Shown here: in pieces, positions 11,214 through 23,197 of the stretch
Position numbering within the stretch: the stretch's first letter is position 1
Layout: each line of letters begins with the position of its first letter
Assembly (NCBI RefSeq): GCF_026230105.1
Contig: NC_079476.1
Span: 38,430,559 to 38,494,558 of the forward strand
DNA: 64,000 nt
Origin: Diorhabda sublineata
Lineage: Eukaryota; Arthropoda; Insecta; Coleoptera; Chrysomelidae
Reading direction: 5' to 3'
Position numbers and translations under genes: made by a program
The notes under the pieces: generated by a model
What the model was told of the DNA's origin: nothing
Database searches by the model: none
What the model saw: the letters and a program-made list of their open reading frames with translations, nothing else

Positions 11214-13074
11214 GGGGGGTGTATTAAAAATTCCCAATTGTCTTCAACAGTCAATCTTAGTAAGATCATTTTTTTAAGGGTGAAAATTTTGAATTTTTCA
11301 GAGTTAACTTTTAATATTGTACATTTGATTACAATAAGTGATTTTAAGGATGTTTTTGTTCAATGATTACCTAATAAAAAAAGTACAAACGATTATATGT
11401 AAGGAAAGGTCAATTTTAAGAGAAATTGTTTTATTTTTAATAGTAAAAACATGATAAATCAACAGTTTTGTATAAATTTTTTTCAATTTGTTCGTTTTTT
11501 TGTGTAGATTATGGAAAAAAAATATAACAACTTCATTTGATTATTTGCAAAAAATATATAACAATTATACGTGAATTAGTGAATTTTCATGAACATTTAA
11601 AGCCCTTAAATCAATAGAAATTTTATCTTTTTTTTATTCTCATGATTTTTATTCATAAATCCGCCGTAAAAACGAAGATTAAAAAAAATTCATCGAAATC
11701 GGATGATTTTTCGGTTTTCTAGAGCCAAAAACCGTATAAATGTATATAAAGTATAAAATTACCAAATATTTTTAAAAAGGTACTTGGAGCTATCAAATTT
11801 ATTATACGTGTTCGAAGAATTTCAGCCCCTGAAAACAGGGGTTCATATTGATCACTGTTAAAGTTACTAGCTAGGATATCCTTCAGTTCTTAGATTAGAT
11901 ATTTCTTTGCCATGATATAATTCATAAAACCACCCCAACGTGCATTAAAAATTTTTCAAGTGCGAATTCTTTTTGCAAGTATAGTACTCATCATCGAGAA
12001 TATTCGTCTTGAGCGGTGGAAGGGTTAAACTACTATTTATATTCCCTTTGAAATCGATGTGTAGTTATTTTACAATTCCTAATTACATTTTTTTAGACAT
12101 TTTGTTAATCAAACTAATTAATTTCAGTATAGCAGTCACCCGATTCGATTGAAACAATACGGTAAATAACGAATCGAAAAAGTTAAAGTACGAACATTAT
12201 TATCGTATTTTGAAATTAAAGGACACGTTGTAGCATATAAAAGGCAGTTTAAAGCAAATTCCAGAATCGAATAACATTACAATCAATTGTCTTTTAAAAT
12301 TTACGACCAAACCGAAAGAAAGCTCGCTAAGAATGTTATATAATCTACCTTCATCATGTTTAGACTGCGAAAAAAGTAAAAAGAATGCGAACGAGTCACA
12401 ACGACAAAAAATAATTAAAAGACTTCCATTCATTAAAAACATGAACACGATTTTGAAAACGTATCCGGAGATCGTAATGGTCTTTATCTTCGATATTTTA
12501 TTCATTCATTTTCTCGCAATCGAGTTTTTTTAAGTGCTCTTCTTAATACTGACATGACGACTGCTATTGTAGATGTTTAATTTTTATTCCAACGTTTACG
12601 GTATGGAAAAAATTTTCGGATTATAGAAATTTCACTTCACTTCGACCATCTACCACTGTGAACTATACAAAGACGTAATACATTATAATAAATTCCAATG
12701 TTTTAATAAAGAATTATCGGAATCATGTTGATTTCATTGAAGCCAATTTTATTTGTTTTCACTTTTGATAAAGTCGACTTATGGAACATCGTCGCTTTCG
12801 ACACATCGCTGTTATTTCTTACCTGAAATTTTGTCTTTTTTGTCTTCGGATACCGTATAAAGTAAATCCCACTTCAGTGATGCTAGTACCTTCCTTTATC
12901 AAAAGACGGCACTACTAATCGCGCTTTGTGCGCGTGCGTACCTGTCATATGTGTCACAAATAAAGACGATTTCATTTAAATCGCTGTTATAATAATTTCC
13001 TAATGTATTCTCATTCAAACGGTCCATAAATTCCGACTCCTAATGGTAAGCAAAAGAATATCAGTGAACAGTAC
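11214..13074. other. AT-rich stretch without a recognised gene
   Basis: Nothing I can support. The opposed open frames at 12200-12533 occupy the same DNA on both strands and show no motif. A GC-richer patch with TGTGCGCGTGCG lies near 12930. Confidence 0.5.
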
Positions 13075-13087
13075 ACTAAAATGAAAA

Positions 13088-13880
13088 GATACAGAACAAA
13101 AATAAGGCCAGCAGTAACCTAGAAGTAGCTGGCCTGACCTAGAGATGATCATTTGGACATTAGAAACCTGTGCGTCGTAAAGATATTTTCATCGAGTGTT
13201 TGGGACAAATTAAAGCCGAATTTTTGCACCGTTTCATAACTATGGATGAAACATGGGCCCATCACTTTATATCTGATACAAAAGGACAATCAAAACAATG
13301 GACTGAAAAGAGAAAACCAGCTCCGAAGATGGCAAAAGCCGTTCCATCTGCGGGCAAGGTCAGGGCGTCGGTTTTTTAGGGATAATTTTGATTGACTATC
13401 TTGGAAAAGGTAAAACTATCATTGACGAATATTATGCGAACTTTTTACAACGTTTGAGCGAGTAAATAAAGAAGTGTTGTGTCGACTAAAATGAAAAATC
13501 AGGCCAGCAGTAACCTAGAAGTACCTGGCCTGACCTAGAGATGATCATTTGGACATTAGAAACCTGTGCGTCGTAAAGATATTTCCATCGAGTGTTTGGG
13601 ACAAATTAAAGCCGAATTTTTGCACCGTTTCATAACTATGGATGAAACATGGGCCCATCACTTTATATCTGATACAAAAGGACAATCAAAACAATGGACT
13701 GAAAAGAGAAAACCAGCTCCGAAGATGGCAAAAGCCGTTCCATCTGCGGGCAAGGTCAGGGCGTCGGTTTTTTAGGGATAATTTTGATTGACTATCTTGG
13801 AAAAGGTAAAACTATCATTGACGAATATTATGCGAACTTTTTACAACGTTTGAGCGAGTAAATAAAGAAGTGTTGTGTCG
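13088..13880 (+). repeat. Two 396-bp tandem copies of a mariner segment
   Basis: Units 13088-13484 and 13485-13880 are near-identical (for example the GGCCAG at 13106 and 13502; encoded segments differ at one residue). Each carries the mariner 5' end GGCCAGCAGTAACC, joined directly to the catalytic region (FITMDETWAHHF, then GQSKQWTEKRKPAPKMAKAVPSAG in two parts, then a stop), and ends at a shared breakpoint after GAAGTGTTGT. The DNA-binding half of the transposase is missing from each unit. The near-identity of the units shows that the amplification is much younger than the decay of the element. Unit 1 differs by a 14-bp insertion near its start. Confidence 0.88.
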
Positions 13881-14632
13881 ACTAAAATGAAAAATCAGGC
13901 CAGCAGTAACCTAGAAGTACCTGGCCTGACCTAGAGATGATCATTTGGACATTAGAAACCTGTGCGTCGTAAAGATATTTCTATCGAGTGTTTGGAACAA
14001 AAATAAAGCCGAATTTTTGCACCGTTTCATAGCTATGAATGAAACATGGGCCCATCACTTTATATCTGATACAAAAGGACAATCAAAACAATGGACTGAA
14101 AAGAGAAAACCAGCTCCGAAGATGGCAAAAGCCGTTCCATCTGCGGGCAAGGTCAGGGCGTCGGTTTTTTAGGGATAATTTTGATTGACTATCTTGGAAA
14201 AGGTAAAACTATCATTGACGAATATTATGCGAACTTTTTACAACGTTTGAGCGAGTAAATCAAGAAAAAACGACCACATTCAGCTAAGAAGAAAGTGTTG
14301 TTCCATCTAGACCATGCACCAGCTCACAAATCCGTTATTGTAATGAAATTAATGAATTAGAGTTTAAATTGCTGCCTCATTCACCAGCTTTATCCCTCAT
14401 GGATCATATTCTGTTCATAGATTTGAAAAAATGTCTCGGTGGTTGAAGATTTTCCAACAATGGAGAGGCTATGTCGACATGGCTGTTTTGATGAGCTTGA
14501 CGATTCTTATAATAAAAAGGGTATCGAACTTATTGACATCGCTGGAAAATTGTATGGAACTGAGAAGAGATAACGTAAAAAAATGAATATAGTTTTGTGT
14601 TTTCTTTGTTGGACCAGGTAGCTCTGGGAGAA
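13881..14632 (+). pseudogene. Mariner transposase (family C), third tandem unit running to the 3' end
   Basis: The third copy of the 396-bp unit continues, unlike the other two, into the rest of the element. The first catalytic site reads MNETWAHHF: Asp is replaced by Asn here, while the other two units keep it. Further on: LFHLDHAPAHKS (second Asp kept), LMDHILFIDLKKCLGG (third Asp kept) and a tail resembling the family C-terminus. The frame is broken by several stops. The 3' terminal repeat is visible at about 14613-14632 (GGACCAGGTAGCTCTGGGA), an inverted match to the 5' end at 13106. This unit was probably the template for the upstream duplications. Confidence 0.85.
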
Positions 14633-14659
14633 TCCTCGTTAAATCCTCGTGAACGGCGA

Positions 14660-14843
14660 AATTTTAATTAAAAATACTATGACCAGATTTATAAAATCGC
14701 AACTAATGAAAATAATAGTAGAGTTAGAGAAATAACAGAATGGAAGCCTATAGGAAATCGGTCCAAAGGAAGGCCAAAAAGCCAACGGAAGAAGTGCTTA
14801 ATCGAAAGCTCATTTATTAAAAGATTTGAATCAAAATGTATGT
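14660..14843 (+). pseudogene. LINE ORF2 C-terminal tail
   Basis: A single frame reads YKIATNENNSRVREITEW, then KPIGNRSKGRPKSQRKKC, ending at a stop. The pattern W(K/x)P.G.RS.GRP..R(W/K) is the conserved tail of many insect endonuclease/reverse-transcriptase LINE proteins. Everything upstream is missing, as in a 5'-truncated insertion. It begins within 30 bp of the end of the mariner, so it may have inserted beside it. Confidence 0.55.
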
Positions 14844-15855
14844 AGATTTCACAATACAGCCTTATTTAAAAAATTAATTATCATCATCGTAATTAAGCTG
14901 TCTGGTCCACTTCAATGTATAAGCCTTCAGATTCAGAAGAGATTTCGAAAATGCAATGCGAGAATTATTTGAATTATAGTCCAAATACCTCAAAATATTA
15001 ATATAAAGGCTTTCTTTTTGTATGATTATTTAATAAACATGTGAAAAGAAAGTGGGAACTGACATTATTTTTGAGATAACTTCTATAATTTTCCTACAAC
15101 CTCTTTCTTCTAATTTTATTATTTCAACGTTTTTACTAGGAATTGTATATGAATAATATCAATATTTTTCAAATTTCTATATTCAAATTAAGGTACATAT
15201 CGCATTACATCCCTTCTATTTCATATAAAATGAAAGAGGTGTGCTTTATCTGCTTATAATGCCCACATCTGACTATCAACTAATAGATTAAAATTTGTCA
15301 AAACGTATAATTGGAGGATGACGGTTTGTTTTATCTTGATCGCGTCCTTTTTTTTCCACACCGTGAAGTTATCGACAAGGGGGTGAGAATACGTCATCGA
15401 CGGGCCGCAGGCGAAGCCTTTGCATCCCCACAATGGGGAATTATAAATTGGTAGGGGATTTTTGACTTCAGCCACTACATTGTGGCTGACAGCTGCCACG
15501 ACGATGATAAAACCTTAACGAAGTTGAATTTTTTAAATTGAACGAGACATAAATAAACTTTATTACTACGTTTCTCGGTTTTTCTTTCGAAAATTAAGGG
15601 TGGAAAACATATCGAGAAAACAAATATGTGATTCCTGATATATTATTTCTACGTGAACAATGTAGTGAGGAACGTTGGTAAATTATATACGAGGTATGTG
15701 AGTTTCCAATCAATAGTGGAAGTAACGGAAACGAATAACTACTTACATATTTGAACTTTGACAACAGTTAATACAAGACATATCTATTTTAAGATAGAAG
15801 ATCAAGTTAGTTTTGAGATCACAATACTCCAAATATCGGAGAAATACGATATTGA
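14844..15855. other. No recognised gene; GC-richer block inside
   Basis: The part at 15330-15510 is clearly richer in G/C and CpG than its surroundings and contains the near-palindromic GCCACTACATTGTGGC. An 81-codon minus-strand frame crosses it (15254-15499) without any motif. It could be a regulatory element or an old exon; unresolved. Confidence 0.35.
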
Positions 15856-16894
15856 TCCGTGAAGTACCTGGTTCAACAAAGAAATCGTCAATTTCCTCAA
15901 CATAACCATCAACTGCTGACATCACCTTTGACCATTGATCAATTTTCTCAAATCTGTGAACAGGAAATGCGAGAGGGCTAGATCTGGCGAATAGGGTGCA
16001 TGAGGTAGCAAATCAAACTTGAATTCATTAATTTTGGTCATTGCAATAACTGATGTGTAAGCTAGTGCATTGTATTGGTGAAACAACACCTTCTTCTTAC
16101 CCAAATGTGGCCATTTTTGCTTGATTTCGTGGCTCAAACATTGCAATAAATTCGCATAATACTCAACGTTGGTAGTTTTTATTTTATCAAGTTATTCAAT
16201 GGAAATTATCCCAGGTATATCCAAAAAAATCCGACGCCATGATCTTGTCTGCAGATTGAACGGTCTTTGCCATCTTTAGAACCGGTTCTCCCTTTTCAGG
16301 ATTGTTTTTTTGTTTCAGATGTGAAGTGATAAGCCCACGGTTATGTAACGACGCAATAATTCGGCTTTATTTCTATGACACTCGATAAACATCTTCAAGA
16401 TGCTGTTTTTCTTACATTGGGAGCAAACGCGGCACCCATATTGTGCACACTTTTCTCATGTCCAAGTTTTCAGTTGATAAGCTCGTTAGAATGTCCACTA
16501 TGTCTACTAACTCTCACCCTTTCAGTGGACGACCATCCAGTATTGCTTTGTGGATTTTCTTCAACATTTGTGAAGTCGTCACCTCATTTGATCGACCACT
16601 GATATGCTGGTCTTCGGAGGTCGTTCGGCCTCGTTTAAACGCTGCTACCCAATATTTTACTGTCGTTAACGAAGTAGCAGTCTCACCCAGAGTAGAGTCT
16701 AGTTCAACTTTTATATAGTATGGGTAAAGGCCTTTCAAATGAAAGTATTGTATCCATATTTACAAATTCACAAAAAAACAACGTGGCGTCTTCAAACTTT
16801 AACAAATGCTGTGTAGATTGTGTACATTTTAATACAGTGATATTTTTCACGCAACTACCACCATCTCTAGGTCATGCTAGGTACTTCTGGGACC
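15856..16894 (-). pseudogene. Mariner (family C), reverse copy with both ends, internally deleted
   Basis: Both terminal repeats are recognisable: the 5' end at 16862-16894 (reading TGGTCCCAGAAGTACCTAG on the minus strand) and the 3' end at 15856-15876, sharing GAAGTACCT(A/G)G. Reading down the minus strand: a DNA-binding part TTVKYWVAAFKRGRTTSED (about 16680-16620) followed by IHKAILDGRPLKG, then a deletion that removes the first-Asp motif, then WPHLGKKKVLFHQYNALAYTS and APYSPDLALSHFLF. The second catalytic Asp has become Tyr (HQYN), and the third position is lost by a one-residue deletion (SHFLF). A second deletion fuses the C-terminal part to GYVEEIDDFFVEPG over the 3' terminal repeat. It is inactive. 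The same family as 13.1-14.6 kb, in opposite orientation. Confidence 0.87.
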
Positions 16895-18711
16895 ATTCCC
16901 GTGCAATAAAATTAATTTAAATTGACTTCTTGTAATATGTGTTAATCAACAACAGCGACACAAAAAGTAAAACTAGTTCTCCACTGTAAAAATTCGACAC
17001 AAGGCCACAACATTTCCTGAAACAACGGCACTTAATGGACAAACAAAGTCTTATTTCCTTGCTATTTCTTTTTATTTTTGTAAATAACACTTATTACGCA
17101 CAGTAATAACCATTTCTGTTAAGTGTTGTACGATGACAAAGTGTTGTTAATTACAGAATTCCATTGTCACGTTTTACCTTGTTTGCAACATTCACCTTGT
17201 AAACTACCCACACAAGCTTATCCTTAATGTGTACCTTACTTTCTGCGCAATTGTTTCAACAATAGGCGAAATGTTGTTGGATTAAATCAATAAAGGGGCC
17301 AACACTTTTTTCGAAAATCTTAATTATTACAAGTGAAATTCCAAAAGTCTTTTATCATTATTACTTCAATAGACCAATCAAATTTACACTTTATTCTATT
17401 GTGATAATCTAAGTCTAGTAATTTTGAAGTTTAATTCATTTAGTGAATATCGTTTACGGTCAGTATTGAGGTTATGTTCATATATAAGGAAATTTTTTTC
17501 GATATGTCTTAATAACTAAACAAACTGTAAACTTATGATATTCTTTTTATATAGATTCAGAATTTTCCGCAGCTTTTCCAGTGAATTATTGTTGACTACG
17601 AAAAAAAACATCTTTTAAATTACAATAGCTCAAATTTTGACGATAGAATTTCAAGATTTCGATATCGAGGAGCGTCACAACATTATAACATTTACTCACA
17701 AAGAATATGTATCACCAAGCTTACAACATTCATATATCATCCTTATAAGATGAAGAAATCAAAGAATTAAAATTGAAGATAGAGAGACCGAGATGAAGAA
17801 ACTTGTTATAGAGAGCCCGAGCCTGTATAGCACTCTATATCTCTTTCTAACGTATTCTGATTGGATCGCTATGACGTCGTAGTTTCGGTTTCAATAGCGA
17901 GTAAAGAGAAATGAAGAGTGGTATACATCCATGCTCTTACTCTCTTTTCTAATAGTACATACAGCTCTATCTATATTAAATTCTAATTCTATGGAAGATA
18001 TTCCGAGAAATAATAAAAAGCGATTAAGCACAGTTACAGCAATAATTGTTACTGGTTTTCGATATCTCAACATGATAATACACTTTAATAATGCTAAATG
18101 GAAATGGAAAGTTTCAATTAAAGTGTACGTATGTGTCAAAACCCTATTTACAATTCAATGAAATATAACTTCTTCTCTGTCTTCTTCATCGTGATTTTTC
18201 CTTAAGCCTCTTAAAGACGTTGAATTGGGACTTATAGTGCTTTTCCACAGAATTTTCCATGTGTTTCTTTCCCTGTTAAGTATTATCTTTAACCTCCAGG
18301 GGTTTTGCTTCATATCATCTTGTACTGGTTTATATTCGTTGTATGTCAATACCAATTCCACTGTTTTTTCTCCATTTTATTGACCATTGATGTTTGCTCC
18401 TTGGTTTACTTTTTTTATTTACTTAACTTCTCTTTATTTCACTTTTATTCCATTGTTTCAATCTCTTTTGTTGAACTCTGAAACATATCAGTTTGTGGTT
18501 TTGGCTATTTGTTTGATTTCATTCTGTCTATGAAATGTTCCGGAATATTTCATGTTTTACATTCTACATCCATTTCTTTCCGTCATTATAAATCTATTGT
18601 ATCATTTTGTGTTTTATTTTTTAGCATCTGCGAGCTGTTCGCGTTTATCATTTGTATATTACAATCTATAGATTGGAAAAAAATAGTTATTTGATTTTGT
18701 TAAATCCATCA
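16895..18711. other. No recognised gene
   Basis: At 16900-17300 words of the type AACAACA/TGTTGTT recur many times in both orientations, suggesting an old inverted or MITE-like repeat, without a clean boundary. A TGACGTCG (CRE-like) site lies at about 17871. The stretch 18160-18700 is T/C-rich on this strand. No gene recognised. Confidence 0.4.
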
Positions 18712-19312
18712 GTCGCTTAAGTTTTGAGATATGGCAACACTGATATGAATATGTCAAATCTGTCACTGTCATTATAAAGTTTGAGAATACAGATAGTTGA
18801 AACATTCATCTTGATCGAAAATGGAACTAAATCAATCCGAAACTAAACAACATTTGACTTTATGGATCTTTCAAATCGAACCAAATCCAACAAAAGTTGT
18901 TCGCGCACGAAGCAAATAGTCGCTTGTTTTTTTCGGAAAAACTGGACATGTCGCCATCGTTCTATTAGAGCAAAGTATAACGGATTTTGATTGCCAGAAG
19001 TGCTCGAAAAAATCAAGGAAACTAAACGCAGAGGACGAATCATTTTCCTAACCTAACCTAACCTAACCTAACAAAACATCGAATTGATGGGTCATTAATC
19101 CTCGTTTGGCACTCAATGGCTTCGGCAGATCAAAAATAAATTGCGAGGTTACCGTTTTTCTACACCTAAAGAACCGGTTGACACGCTCAATTCACATGTT
19201 TTGGAGGTACCTCAATCGGAATGGAAAAAATGCCTTGACAATTCGAACGCATGCAAAAATATATCGATCTCAATGTAGAATGTTTTGAAAAATAATAAAG
19301 CTATATCCTAGT
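18712..19312 (+). pseudogene. Mariner (family A), copy 1, with a telomeric-repeat patch
   Basis: It begins with the family terminal sequence CTTAAGTTTTGAGATATGGC (18717). The coding remnant includes FQIEPNPTKVVRARSK-like codons near 18865-18915, LPEVLEKIKETKRRGRIIF (about 18998-19046, in two frames) and, after a (CCTAA)n patch at 19047-19072, a segment equivalent to NIELMG...FSTPKEPVDTLNSHVLE and a final RMQKYIDLN-type end. The roughly 65 bp that encode the second catalytic Asp are missing and replaced by the patch; the DNA-binding half is missing as well. The same family occurs at 29.0, 30.6 and 45.4 kb, always on this strand. Confidence 0.82.
19047..19072 (-). repeat. (TTAGG)5 telomeric repeat inside a mariner
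   Basis: Twenty-six bases of perfect CCTAA units, read (TTAGG)n on the minus strand. They interrupt the mariner coding sequence exactly and take the place of a segment present in related copies. The left border shows a CCT overlap with the element. This fits repair of a double-strand break with telomeric sequence, or insertion plus deletion. Confidence 0.9.
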
Positions 19313-20129
19313 CCATGAAGACCCATCCTGATTAATACCTGGCCTTGTTTTTCCAATTTTCCACTTTCCTTTTCTCTATTTCTCGCTCTAGCTCATACCA
19401 AGAGTTTTTTGAAGCGTCTAATTCATCTTAATTTTTCTACTTTTCCTTTATAGATTCAGGAAATGTAGACACTGTATTCATTCAGCTCTTACAACGTTCA
19501 TTAAGTATATCTAATTCTTTGTGATGGTTACTTAACTCTAAATTACTTTCAAGTCTCCAAATATTTCCATCCTTCATTGGCCCACATATATTTTACTTTC
19601 AAAAGTGAAAATTTTTTCCGATTTTGAGTAGTAGTCTCAATATGAAATGATAAGACTCTTGATTGTCTTATATTTTCTTATCTACAACTCTATTACGTTT
19701 CAACTGTCTATGAAAATGTATTTAGTTCTGTTCCTTGTTAATTGAAAGTTCGGCTTTCGACTAGGCTAACATAGCGATGTTTTATGTAGAATTCTCTGTG
19801 AAAAATTTTGATTATTTCACGTTTCCAGGTTAAAATCTGAACTGACACAGAATTTTCATTTGCTCGTTGCATGTGAACCGTTGGAATTCTCATCTAACCC
19901 ATATGTTTAAACGTTGAAGGAAAAGTTCATTCACTTTCCCCCTATTGAATAATTCATATATCGATCTACCTCAGTCTGACCTTTCTGCTTTCCTCATATT
20001 AAGTAGCTTTTCAGTTTTCGGCCTACGAACCAAGGTCAAAATAACATTTTCCGAATACGACGCTTTCGAAAAGACAACTACGGAAACTATATTTATAACG
20101 TAGGTGGTGTTTCTTCATTTGTCATCCAT
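19313..20129. other. No recognised gene
   Basis: Read on the minus strand, 19650-19325 gives a fairly hydrophilic, Glu/Lys-rich frame with occasional stops (for example ELEREIEKRKVENWKNK), which looks more like coding sequence than chance, but I cannot assign it. It may be a decayed LINE ORF. The rest is AT-rich filler. Confidence 0.35.
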
Positions 20130-20345
20130 TAGAGTGGTATGGAAGGGGCGGGGGAGAATATCAGGACGAATAACGATCCGAGAGACAACCCGGACTTCCC
20201 GGAATGGGCGAGAAAATTCCGAAGCGCGCGCTCTCTTTCAGGTAACGGGCCAGGTGGCGAGCGCGTGCGCGTACTCGGGAAAACCGTATCGGCCTTGGTA
20301 TGAAACGGGTGCATCGCCCGATCTGCCTTGCAAATTAACCAGCCT
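20130..20345. promoter_or_regulatory. CpG-rich island, candidate regulatory element
   Basis: This is the strongest GC/CpG island in the window, with GGGGCGGGGG at its start, GAAGCGCGCGCTC in the middle and GAGCGCGTGCGCGTAC later, in surroundings that are AT-rich. A 90-codon frame crosses it without a motif. No tRNA or rRNA signature was seen. A conserved enhancer, a promoter/first exon, or a captured foreign fragment are all possible. Confidence 0.4.
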
Positions 20346-21555
20346 CTGCTTATTTATGAGATTTATGAACTTCTAACTCCTGCACTACTCCACTAGCGTA
20401 TAGATCGAATCTTGTTTTAATAAACACTTTCGATTTTGATTATATTTCATTCGGAGAACTTTTCAAATTAACAAATGGTAATAATGTTGAACTAATTTGA
20501 ATTGAAAAAAAAAATAATTAAAGAAGATAACGTTCAATGTTAAATAAATACGAGAAAAATCCTTAAATATCCAACAATAGCTCGTAATCACTACGCTACT
20601 AATTAGATATACGCATGCTTGGGTCGATCTCTAACTAGTCCTGACCGTTTCATATTCAATTAGATTAGGTAAATATATTTTCCAAAAATAACAGGGCATA
20701 TCTCTTGTAGTTTTTTAAATAACTTCATAAATCATTTATAAACAACCAATAGACAAGAATATTGAAGATCAACGACCGTCTGATATGATAAACAAATCAA
20801 ATTTCGTCTTAATGTATATCGCTGAGTATTATAAACTTGTTCAAGTTTTAATAAAAATTTCAAATTTAAATTCGGGCATTTCTCCGAATTTTTTATTACC
20901 CACAAATACTTAAATTGTTTGTTCAAATTCAAAAGTTACAGAATATATTTTTGTAACTATTTTTGGTTTTGGTATTTGGTAGTCTAATCGGTATTTTCGA
21001 TTCAAGAGATCTATTTTGATAGGTAGAAATTGTGGTGATAAATCTATAGCATCCATCTTGAAAGAAGTTGCGTTCGTGGCGGCATTGTGTGAGGTTAGAG
21101 CTAAAAGCTTTTGAGCAGAGCGCGTAATTTGGATAACAATTATTGATAGATAAGAATATAAAGCTGTCGCAAGACAAGTGAAACGTTAATCTATTTCTAG
21201 ATAATTCTGGAGATGGGATAGAAAAGTACAAAATTTTTGGTTTATATGGGAAGCTGATTCTTCCACTTAGACCTAGAAGAACAAATTAGACACGTCATGA
21301 AACAACAATTTTCTCTCTGATAAAGAAATATTCAAAAATAACAAAACAGTTTGTCGATTATTCTGAACCATTATAGGATCAACAAACAAGATTAAACATT
21401 TAAACCAAAATTTTCATACACAATGTATAAGACGGTGAGATGAAATATTTGGTATATTGTTTATGAACTCAGAGAATGGATCAAACAATGGATATTAGCA
21501 AAAAAATGTAGATGTTATTGACGAAATCAACAAATGGAATATCATCGTTACAAAA
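20346..21555. other. AT-rich stretch without a recognised gene
   Basis: Nothing I can name. Minus-strand frames at 20732-20932 and 20929-21231 show no motif. Confidence 0.45.
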
Positions 21556-22060
21556 TTTTGGTACTGAGGAGCCATTTTTGATAATCGATTTATGGAATTC
21601 CATTCGTGATTTACCAATTGATAAATGATTGGATCCATTCTTCCAGTAGGTGCTCAATTCATTATACCAGCTGTGAGGTATGAGTAAATATAATCCAAAC
21701 TAAACGAATAGGTAGTTCATTGATAGATTGGCCACCCAGTTTTCCAGATCTAGCCATCTTTCTCTGAATTATAATCAGAGATGCGTCCGTTTAAAGTGGA
21801 ATGTGATTGTGTGAAACATAATTCCAATTGTCATCTTTCGAGACGAGGTATTCTTTCCAGAAATTCCGATTATCGTTTTATGAGATGTCATTCATGATTT
21901 GGCAATTGAAAGAAGATTAATTTCCATTGGATGCTTAATTTAATATACCAGAGCTGTGAGGTGATACATGAATACACTAATGGATAGGTCCTGGTAGTCC
22001 ATTGCTAGATTGGCCTTTCAAATCTCCAGATTTAACAATTTTGGACTACATTCAATAAGA
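21556..22060 (+). pseudogene. Two adjacent 3' ends of a family-T transposase
   Basis: The same decayed segment occurs twice, about 280 bp apart. Copy 1 (21556-21765) reads GAQFIIPAVRYE and then RIGSSLIDWPPSFPDLAIFL; copy 2 (21880-22050) reads YTRAVR and then WIGPGSPLLDWPFKSPDL. Both correspond to the QDGAPPHYxxxVR...RWIGRxGPxxWPPRSPDLTPLD region spanning the second and third catalytic Asp of this transposase group. The first Asp region is not recognisable. Copy 2 keeps SPDLTILDYI, so a third Asp may survive there. Whether this is a tandem duplication or two insertions cannot be told; shared flanking words favour duplication. Confidence 0.65.
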
Positions 22061-23197
22061 AATAATTTAAAAAAAGATAGAAAGTACAATTAGTATACAA
22101 ATTTCGTTTTAACATAACATTTGTTGATACGGGGTATCTGTTTCTGTTTATAAACAAATCGATTAAACCATCTAAATAAGTTTTTAGTATATTTGATCTC
22201 TTTAAATAAATAGCGTGTATTTTGCGAAGGTTTTTCGTTCAAGATTTTGGCTTCGATCGCAATATTTCAGTTACTAACATATCCCCATTATATAAATATT
22301 CGTTGAAAGAAAATTAATGTCGTCTATTTGTGCCGCCATTTCGTAAAAACACTCGACGCAACAAAATTTACTTCATTAAACAATAAACTGATCCATAATG
22401 GCCTTATAAAAATATAAAGCACTCAAGAAATCATTCACAATCGCGCTGGGCTTTGTAGGCGGAGTCGAACCAATCGGAACCCTTTTTTCAAATGAAAATC
22501 GACCGGTACCTCTATATGTAGAAACAATATTTTTCGACATTTGAAGCAGCAAAAAAAAATAGGAGAGCACAAAACGCACCATAGAACGTGTAACAAGATT
22601 CCACTTAAGTGGGTTTGTGCCTTGAAGGCATCATTTCCATCACAAAGCCCTCGAATTCGGATAGTCCCAGGGCGAATCGAAAATTCTTAAAGCTAAATTG
22701 AACGAGAACTATTTGATTTTAGTGGAAAAGCACCCTCATTGATTTTGCACCTACCCTAATGAAACTGAGTCATCTACTAATTTGCATGAACATGCTAGTT
22801 GGAAATGTATGTGTGTTGATTGAAGCCATTTGAAATGAAAGTTTGACAGTTTCTAGACTCGATTCATATTTTTTAACGCCGTTTCGTGTTTGGTATACAC
22901 TTTTTTATGACGAAATAAAACGCATCTCAATTTATTTGGAACCTAAGCTTACTTTTCTCAAAATAGCGTCATTAGTTACCCCAAATTTATGGCACTCGCT
23001 TTCCAGCAGCTTCATTCGCAAACTAAAATCAGCATAATCAAAATATATTGACAATTGTCTCAATTGATTCAATTTATGTCTATTCTATCATTGAAAATGC
23101 TAGAAAATTTCTTGCATTTTTATTGATAACATTAACTGTGTTATACTGACGTTTTTCGTGTAAACTTTTCATTATTGAACATAATTTCAATTACAAT
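22061..23197. other. No recognised gene; moderately GC-rich block
   Basis: At 22440-22760 the composition is richer and the words are less repetitive (GTGGGTTTGTGCCTTG; ATTTGCAT octamer near 22782), suggesting old functional DNA or an unrecognised repeat. No coding motif was found. Confidence 0.35.

Noticed and set aside
16375..16718. Plus-strand frames of 75 and 91 codons
   Set aside because: They are the opposite strand of the reverse mariner copy, whose motifs explain the sequence.
20104..20376. 90-codon frame over the CpG island as an exon
   Set aside because: Arg/Gly/Ser-rich because of GC-rich DNA; a frame exists on the other strand also; no motif and no convincing splice pair.
22600..22700. 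tRNA or SINE head
   Set aside because: CTCGAATTCGGA has some likeness to a B box, but no A box or acceptor pairing was found.
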